DNA from: Deltaproteobacteria bacterium
GTDB taxonomy: Bacteria; UBA10199; DSSB01
Length of the DNA: 28,396 bases
Direction of reading: 5' to 3'
Assembly: GCA_024233625.1 (NCBI GenBank)
Contig: JACKPJ010000013.1
Coordinates: forward strand, 1-28,396
Each line of letters begins with the position of its first letter. Positions within the stretch are counted from its first letter, which is position 1. The notes under the pieces were generated by a model. It made no database searches. It had not been told where the DNA came from and saw nothing but the letters and a program-made list of their open reading frames with translations. Below are positions 23,447 through 28,396 of the stretch, piece after piece. A program made the position numbers and the translations under genes.

Positions 23447-24091
23447 TTGCTGTCAATCTCACCGACTCAAATCTCAAGCATATTAACAAAACTCAAAAAG
23501 CTCTATCCAGAAGCCAAATGTGCCTTAGAACATCGAAACCCCTTTGAATTGTTGATTGCCACTATTTTGTCGGCCCAGTGTACGGATAAACGAGTTAATA
23601 TGGTCACTCCTGCTTTATTTCAAGCGGCACCGACTCCAGCTGCGATGCTTCAATTGGGTGAAAAAGGATTAAAAAAATATATTCAAACCTGTGGGCTTTA
23701 TCAGTCTAAAGCGAAGAATATTTTGGCGACTTGCCAAATTTTAGAAGAGCAATATGCGGGCAGGGTTCCCCAAAAGTTAGAAGAGCTTGTGCAGCTTCCA
23801 GGTGTTGGTCGAAAAACCGCCAATGTCGTTTTATCGAATGCCTTTGATATTCCAGCGATTGCGGTGGATACTCATGTCTTTCGGGTTTCACAACGCTTGG
23901 GACTTGCAAAGGCTTCGACGCCAGAAAAAGTCGAGCAACAATTAATGCAAGTTTTACCCAAGCGTCGCTGGAGTGAAGCGCATCATTTGTTCATTCACCA
24001 CGGACGTGCACTTTGCTCGGCGAGAAATCCTAAATGTGAAATTTGCCCTTTACAAAAGCTCTGTTTATATTATCCATCAAAATCTTCATGA
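23447..24091 (+). CDS. nth: Endonuclease III (DNA glycosylase/AP lyase)
   Basis: This 214-residue base-excision repair enzyme removes oxidised pyrimidines and cuts the abasic site. The helix-hairpin-helix LPGVGRKTANV holds catalytic Lys123, and VDTHVFRV holds catalytic Asp141. Four cysteines (190, 197, 200, 206) in CX6CX2CX5C form the structural [4Fe-4S] cluster. The length matches E. coli Nth (211). The likely start is TTG 23447, since no ATG lies near the expected N-terminus and AGG sits about 9 nt upstream. The last bases overlap the rimO start as ATGA, so the two genes are translationally coupled. The tRNA-Val gene ends 41 nt before it. Confidence 0.95.
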   Translation: MLSISPTQISSILTKLKKLYPEAKCALEHRNPFELLIATILSAQCTDKRVNMVTPALFQAAPTPAAMLQLGEKGLKKYIQTCGLYQSKAKNILATCQILEEQYAGRVPQKLEELVQLPGVGRKTANVVLSNAFDIPAIAVDTHVFRVSQRLGLAKASTPEKVEQQLMQVLPKRRWSEAHHLFIHHGRALCSARNPKCEICPLQKLCLYYPSKSS

Positions 24092-25503
24092 AATCTGAAA
24101 ATCAAAATCTAAATACAAAGCTCGATTCAATAGAAAAAACTTTTCTTGAGCTAGACAAAAAAGTTTGTCTTGTCTCTTTAGGTTGTCCAAAAAATCTTGT
24201 GGATGCCGAAATGATGCTAGGATCTTTGGTGAAGGCAGGCTATCAATTGACAATTGATCCTCAGGAAGCTCAAGTGATTGTCGTCAATACTTGTAGTTTT
24301 ATTGATGGGTCAAAAAGTGAGTCGATTGACCAGCTTTTGGAGATGTCAGAATACAAAAAAAGTGGAAATTGTCAGGTTTTGGTTTCTACAGGTTGTCTTT
24401 CCCAAAGATATGGTGATGCCCTAAAAACTCAAATGTCCGAGGTTGATCTCATTATTGGAACAGGCGAGTTTGATCGGCTTCCTTATTTATTAGATGAAAA
24501 ATTAAACTCACAACAGGGAATCAGTGCTGAAATCGAAAAAAAATATGTTTCGGACCGACAGATTTTACCTGATCCCGATTTGCCAAGAATTTTATCAACA
24601 CCTAGTCATTATTCTTATCTCAAAGTGAGTGAAGGTTGTTCGCATCGTTGTTCCTTTTGCATTATCCCTAAAATTCGGGGAGGGCTCAAAAGTAGTCCAC
24701 TCAGTCAAGTCTTAGCGGAGGCAGAAAATTTACTCAATCGTGGTGTGAAGGAGTTAAACCTGATTGCGCAAGATCTTAATGAGTATGGAAGAGACCTTAA
24801 AGATGGTAGCAGCCTGGTTCGTCTCATCGAGGGTTTGGACCAATTGCCAGGAGATTTTTGGATTCGTCCCTTATATATGTATCCTTTACTTTTTAATGAG
24901 GATTTGATTTCAGCACTTAAAAACTCTGAGCATTTTACTCGCTATATTGATATGCCATTACAGCATATTAGTGAAAATATAATGCTTTCGATGCGGCGAG
25001 GTTCTCCAGGGCGTTATGTGAGACAGCTTTTAGATCAACTTAGAAAATCCATGCCAGACTTGAGTATCCGTACGACCTTTATCGTGGGTTACCCTGGAGA
25101 AACTGAGGAAAATTTTGAAGAACTTTGCCAATTTATTCGAGATTATCCTTTTGATCACTTAGGTGTTTTTGCTTATTCTCAAGAGGAAAATACTCCTGCT
25201 GCAGAGTTTGATCATCAAGTTCCTGATGCATTACGTGAAGAGCGCCGGCAAGGTCTCATGGAAATCCAGCAAGAAATTTCACGTCAAAGACAAAAGTTGC
25301 TCTTAGGAAAAGAAATTCGTGTTTTAGTGGAAGGTCCGAGTGAAGAGAATGACTGGGTCATGACAGGACGCGCTTCTTTTCAAGCTCCAGAGATTGATGG
25401 CGTGACTTATTTATCCGAGGTGGATGCAGAGCCTGGAACTTTTATTCGGGCAGAAGTGATTGAAACACATGATTATGACTTGGTGGTAAAAGCTTTAGAT
25501 TAA
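24088..25503 (+). CDS. rimO: Ribosomal protein S12 methylthiotransferase RimO
   Basis: This 471-residue radical SAM enzyme adds a methylthio group to an aspartate of ribosomal protein S12. The N-terminal UPF0004 domain begins KVCLVSLGCPKNLVDAE, the RimO signature, with Cys33, Cys69 and Cys103 for the auxiliary cluster. The radical SAM CX3CX2C (Cys184, Cys188, Cys191) lies in GCSHRCSFCIIPKIRG. A TRAM domain fills the C-terminus, about residues 400-471. The start at ATG 24088 overlaps the nth stop (ATGA); the longer frame from 24043 lies inside nth. About 25 N-terminal residues precede the family core. murC follows after 14 nt, so the group probably forms one transcript. Confidence 0.95.
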   Translation: MKSENQNLNTKLDSIEKTFLELDKKVCLVSLGCPKNLVDAEMMLGSLVKAGYQLTIDPQEAQVIVVNTCSFIDGSKSESIDQLLEMSEYKKSGNCQVLVSTGCLSQRYGDALKTQMSEVDLIIGTGEFDRLPYLLDEKLNSQQGISAEIEKKYVSDRQILPDPDLPRILSTPSHYSYLKVSEGCSHRCSFCIIPKIRGGLKSSPLSQVLAEAENLLNRGVKELNLIAQDLNEYGRDLKDGSSLVRLIEGLDQLPGDFWIRPLYMYPLLFNEDLISALKNSEHFTRYIDMPLQHISENIMLSMRRGSPGRYVRQLLDQLRKSMPDLSIRTTFIVGYPGETEENFEELCQFIRDYPFDHLGVFAYSQEENTPAAEFDHQVPDALREERRQGLMEIQQEISRQRQKLLLGKEIRVLVEGPSEENDWVMTGRASFQAPEIDGVTYLSEVDAEPGTFIRAEVIETHDYDLVVKALD

Positions 25504-25517
25504 GTTTATTTGATTTT

Positions 25518-26897
25518 ATGTTTCCTAATTTTCAAAACATTCACTTTGTAGGTATCGGCGGAATCGGCATGAGCGGTATCGCCGAGCTTTTGCTCAATTT
25601 GGGTTATCGCGTGACCGGTTCCGATCAAAAGCACAGTTCCATCACAACACGGCTTCGTAAAAAAGGTGCTAAGATATATTATCAGCACCAAGCTTCTAAT
25701 ATTGATTCCTCTCATGTCGTCGTCATTTCTTCAGCCATTCATCCTGAAAATCCCGAGTTGATTGCTGCACGACAAAAGAAGATTCCGATTATTCCTCGTG
25801 CAGAAATGCTCTCTGAACTCATGCGCTTAAAGTACGGAATTGCCATCGCAGGATCTCATGGCAAGACGACGACGACCTCTTTGGTGGGCCATTTATTGAT
25901 GAGTGCCGGTTTTGACCCCACAGTCGTTATTGGAGGAAAGCTCAATAGTTTGCGAACCAATGCCAAGTTAGGCAAAGGCGAATTTCTGGTTGCCGAAGCG
26001 GACGAGTCCGATGGCTCATTTATGCTGCTCAATCCGAGCATTGCTTTGATTACCAATATCGACCCTGAGCATATGGAGCATTACAAAGATTTTGAAACCC
26101 TTAAAGAAACCTTTGTTTCTTTTGCCAATAAAGTGCCTTTTTATGGAAGTATCGTTGCCTGCGTGGATCATCCCGTCGTTAGGGAGCTCGCACCTCGTTT
26201 TCGTCGCAAAGTTCTCACTTATGGTTTAAAGTCTCCAGCGGATTATTCAGCAAAACGTATTCGAGCTCAGGGCCTCAAACAAAGTTTTGAACTCAAATAT
26301 AGAGACAAAGCTTTGGGTGAGCTTGTGCTCAATATGCCTGGTTTGCATAATGTTAGTAATGCCTTGGGTGCGATTGCGATTGCCAGGGAGCTCGATGTGT
26401 CGATGCGTGTTATTCGAACGGCTTTGAAAAATTTTAAAGGGATCCAACGGCGTCTACAGATTCTTTTTGATAATGAAGTTACTCTCATTGATGATTATGG
26501 GCATCATCCCATCGAAATAGAAGCCAGTTTAAAAGCGCTGAAGGCAGCTTTTCCTAAAAGAAAAATAAAAGCGGTTTTCCAACCCCATCGTTATACGCGG
26601 ACCCGAGACCTCTTTGAAGACTTTAGTCAATGTTTTAAGCTAGCGGATCAGGTTGTGATGACAGAAATTTACCCTGCAGGAGAGGAAGCCATTGTTGGAA
26701 TTTCTGGGAGAAGTTTAGCCAAAGCGGTTCAACATTCTCGAGTAGAATATCATCATGATAAAAATAGCTTGGCCAAATTTCTCCATGAAACTTGTCAAAA
26801 AGGAGATCTTATTGTCACTTTAGGAGCCGGTGATATTACAAAAGTGGCTCATCAATTGGCAAAGCTTTTAAAGGTGCAGGCGAAGCCGAAAAAATAA
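25518..26897 (+). CDS. murC: UDP-N-acetylmuramate--L-alanine ligase
   Basis: This 459-residue cytoplasmic ATP-dependent ligase attaches L-Ala to UDP-MurNAc, the first peptide step in peptidoglycan precursor synthesis. It has the N-terminal nucleotide-sugar Rossmann motif GIGGIGMSGIA (12-22), P-loop AGSHGKTTTT (111-120), the EADESDGSF metal/ATP block, DDYGHHPIEIEAS and FQPHRYTRTRDLF. All are hallmark MurC blocks rather than MurD/E/F. The length is standard. It lies directly after rimO and is followed by murB and ddl, the order seen in many cell-division and wall (dcw) clusters. Regulation is presumably with the operon, as no separate promoter is evident. Confidence 0.97.
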   Translation: MFPNFQNIHFVGIGGIGMSGIAELLLNLGYRVTGSDQKHSSITTRLRKKGAKIYYQHQASNIDSSHVVVISSAIHPENPELIAARQKKIPIIPRAEMLSELMRLKYGIAIAGSHGKTTTTSLVGHLLMSAGFDPTVVIGGKLNSLRTNAKLGKGEFLVAEADESDGSFMLLNPSIALITNIDPEHMEHYKDFETLKETFVSFANKVPFYGSIVACVDHPVVRELAPRFRRKVLTYGLKSPADYSAKRIRAQGLKQSFELKYRDKALGELVLNMPGLHNVSNALGAIAIARELDVSMRVIRTALKNFKGIQRRLQILFDNEVTLIDDYGHHPIEIEASLKALKAAFPKRKIKAVFQPHRYTRTRDLFEDFSQCFKLADQVVMTEIYPAGEEAIVGISGRSLAKAVQHSRVEYHHDKNSLAKFLHETCQKGDLIVTLGAGDITKVAHQLAKLLKVQAKPKK

Positions 26898-26967
26898 TCA
26901 TTAAAAATTCTGAAAAATATTTCCTTCCCCTCTTTACAGATGAGACAAAACATTTTAAGACTCGTCT

Positions 26968-27945
26968 ATGAATGTCGCTCTTCTCCAGCAGTTGGCTGCC
27001 CAGTCGCAGATTTCGCATAGTCCTCCTGAAAATTGGCAGCAAAAGCTTCAAGACTTGCTTTCTTGTGAAGTCAGGCTCGATGAGCCGCTCAGGCGTTATA
27101 GTTGGATGAAGGTGGGGGGGAATGCCGATGCCCTGGTGGCTCCCGATCATATCGAGGAACTTCAGAAAATTTTAAAATTTGCCTCAGAAAATCATTTACA
27201 CTGGATGGTATTAGGATTTGGTAGTAACGTCCTCATTAAAGATGGAGGCATTCGAGGAATTGTCATTCGCTTACATAAATTATTTCAACAATTTGATATC
27301 CTCGAGGAAGACGACACAACTTGCTATGTCAAAGTCGGAGCAGCTTATCCTTTGCCTAAGTTGGTTGATTGGGCAAAAGAAAAGGGCTGTCAAAATATTG
27401 AGGTTTTATACGGAATTCCCGCAACGCTTGGCGGGGCATTATGGATGAATGCAGGGACGCGCGCGGGTGAGATTGAACAGTTTGTCGAATCCATTACGGT
27501 GTTGCGAGCAGAAGGAGGCTTTAAAGATTACCCCAAAGAAAAATTAGATTTTTCCTATCGGCATCTTAAATTTCCTGGCAAAGGTTTGATTACGGCTTGT
27601 CAGTTAAAATTTGTCAAAACAGATCCCGAGAAAGTTAAAGAAAAAGTCCAGGGTTATCAACTCAAACGCCAAAGCACTCAGCCCTTGGATCAACCGAGTT
27701 TAGGAAGTATTTTTAAAAATCCTCCCCAAGCCTTTGCTGCACAGATGATCGATGAAATTGGTTTAAAAGGAGTCCGTGTGGGTGGAGCCCGAATCAGCGA
27801 AAAACATGCCAATTTTATTGTGAATGAAAACAACGCTAGTGCGAAGGATGTCTTGACCTTGATTAGTTTAATGAAGGATAAAGTGAAAGAACATTTCGAT
27901 GAGCGTTTAGAATTAGAAATCAAGGTGGTGGGAGAAGATGTCTGA
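26968..27945 (+). CDS. murB: UDP-N-acetylenolpyruvoylglucosamine reductase
   Basis: This 325-residue FAD enzyme reduces the enolpyruvyl group with NADPH to give UDP-MurNAc, just before MurC. It shows the FAD-binding region YSWMKVGGNADALV and LGFGSNVLIKDGG, GIPATLGGALWMNAG, the active-site Arg198 in SYRHLKF, catalytic Ser247 in GSIFKNP and Glu317 near the end (LELEIKVVG). The GSIFKNP form without the E. coli-type insertion suggests a type II MurB. About 40 N-terminal residues precede the domain. A weak ribosome site leaves the exact start somewhat uncertain. The last 8 nt overlap ddl. Confidence 0.95.
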   Translation: MNVALLQQLAAQSQISHSPPENWQQKLQDLLSCEVRLDEPLRRYSWMKVGGNADALVAPDHIEELQKILKFASENHLHWMVLGFGSNVLIKDGGIRGIVIRLHKLFQQFDILEEDDTTCYVKVGAAYPLPKLVDWAKEKGCQNIEVLYGIPATLGGALWMNAGTRAGEIEQFVESITVLRAEGGFKDYPKEKLDFSYRHLKFPGKGLITACQLKFVKTDPEKVKEKVQGYQLKRQSTQPLDQPSLGSIFKNPPQAFAAQMIDEIGLKGVRVGGARISEKHANFIVNENNASAKDVLTLISLMKDKVKEHFDERLELEIKVVGEDV

Positions 27946-28396
27946 GCGAAGAGATAAATTAGTTGGTGTGTTAATGGGAGGTTGGAGCCAAGAGCGCGAA
28001 ATCTCCCTCAAAAGCGGGCAAGCAGTGTTACGTGCTTTGGAAAATTTAGGCTATCAATGCGTTGCAATCGATGTCGCTCCAAATATTGGGGAGCAACTCA
28101 GACAGCATCCTCTTGATGTCGTCTACATTGCCTTGCACGGTCGTTATGGTGAGGATGGCGTTATTCAATCCTTACTGGAGATCCAGCAGATTCCTTATAC
28201 CAGCTCTTCTGTTTTAACTTCGGCTCTGGCGATGGATAAGTATTTAAGTAAAGAGCTTGTGAGAGCTCAAGGTCTTAAGACTCCCGATTATTGTATATTT
28301 AATAGAGATCTTGATAATTTAGAAGACTTTATCAATAATTTTTCGGGGACTTTTCCCTTGATGATTAAGCCCTCCCGGGAAGGGTCCAGCTATGGT
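27938..28396 (+). CDS. ddl: D-alanine--D-alanine ligase, N-terminal part (3' end outside window)
   Basis: The reading frame starts at ATG 27938 inside the murB end (8-nt overlap, GGAG upstream) and is open to the last base, giving 153 residues. ATP-grasp ligase hallmarks are present: LMGGWSQEREISLKSG near the N-terminus, ALHGRYGEDGVIQSLL (residues about 67-82) and MDKYLSKELVRAQGLKTP. The start of the ATP-binding segment, IKPSREGSSYG, ends the window. Ddl joins two D-Ala for the peptidoglycan stem peptide. In context it completes MurB-MurC-Ddl cotranscription. Confidence 0.93.
   Translation, partial: MSERRDKLVGVLMGGWSQEREISLKSGQAVLRALENLGYQCVAIDVAPNIGEQLRQHPLDVVYIALHGRYGEDGVIQSLLEIQQIPYTSSSVLTSALAMDKYLSKELVRAQGLKTPDYCIFNRDLDNLEDFINNFSGTFPLMIKPSREGSSYG

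Noticed and set aside
24043..24087. Upstream extension of rimO
   Set aside because: It lies inside nth in another frame; ATG 24088 gives the ATGA overlap and a family-like start.

Overview
The window is 28.4 kb of gene-dense, AT-leaning bacterial chromosome. It encodes outer-membrane beta-barrels, lipoproteins and the MurC-MurB-Ddl peptidoglycan pathway, so the host is a Gram-negative (diderm) bacterium. The large Ser/Thr-kinase/sigma-54-activator fusion and the OmpL-like (BBP2) porins would suit a deltaproteobacterial-grade lineage (Bdellovibrionota, Myxococcota and relatives). That placement is inference, since no rRNA or ribosomal protein gene is present. No phage, CRISPR array or classical IS element was seen.

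Layout. 1-3655 (+): the 3' end of an outer-membrane barrel gene, a PlsC-like acyltransferase starting on the barrel's stop codon, and a patatin-like phospholipase. This looks like an envelope-lipid cluster. The acyltransferase carries an in-frame ~162 bp palindromic insertion. 3955-7762 (+): two paralogous lipoproteins flanking hemN, each followed by a near-identical terminator. 7869-13698 (-): a class I/II aminotransferase and a 1552-residue protein joining a Ser/Thr kinase, a degenerate ATPase, TPRs, GAF, a sigma-54 AAA+ domain and two HTHs. 13714-14368: a ~650 bp non-coding interval with an almost pure A/T tract, a very good -24/-12 (sigma-54) promoter pointing right, and a hairpin-rich leader before a beta-propeller surface protein gene (14369-15760). 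The activator and this promoter are divergent neighbours, which suggests a local signalling unit. 15912-16892 (+): an aldo/keto reductase. 16962-19945 (-): two BBP2-type porin paralogues. 20449-22420 (-): a RidA-family protein coupled by an ATGA overlap to a divergent methyltransferase, then a DUF4442 hotdog protein. 22421-23256: palindrome-rich DNA and a small XRE-type regulator. 23332-28396 (+): tRNA-Val(CAC), nth, rimO (ATGA overlap with nth), murC, murB and the 5' part of ddl.

How the genes may work together: most loci concern the envelope (barrels, lipoproteins, lipid acyl exchange, peptidoglycan precursors). The likely regulatory core is the kinase-activator fusion with its divergent sigma-54 promoter. 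The items most worth a second look are that unit, the in-frame palindrome inside the acyltransferase, and the 70-nt perfect-arm hairpin at 22500-22569.
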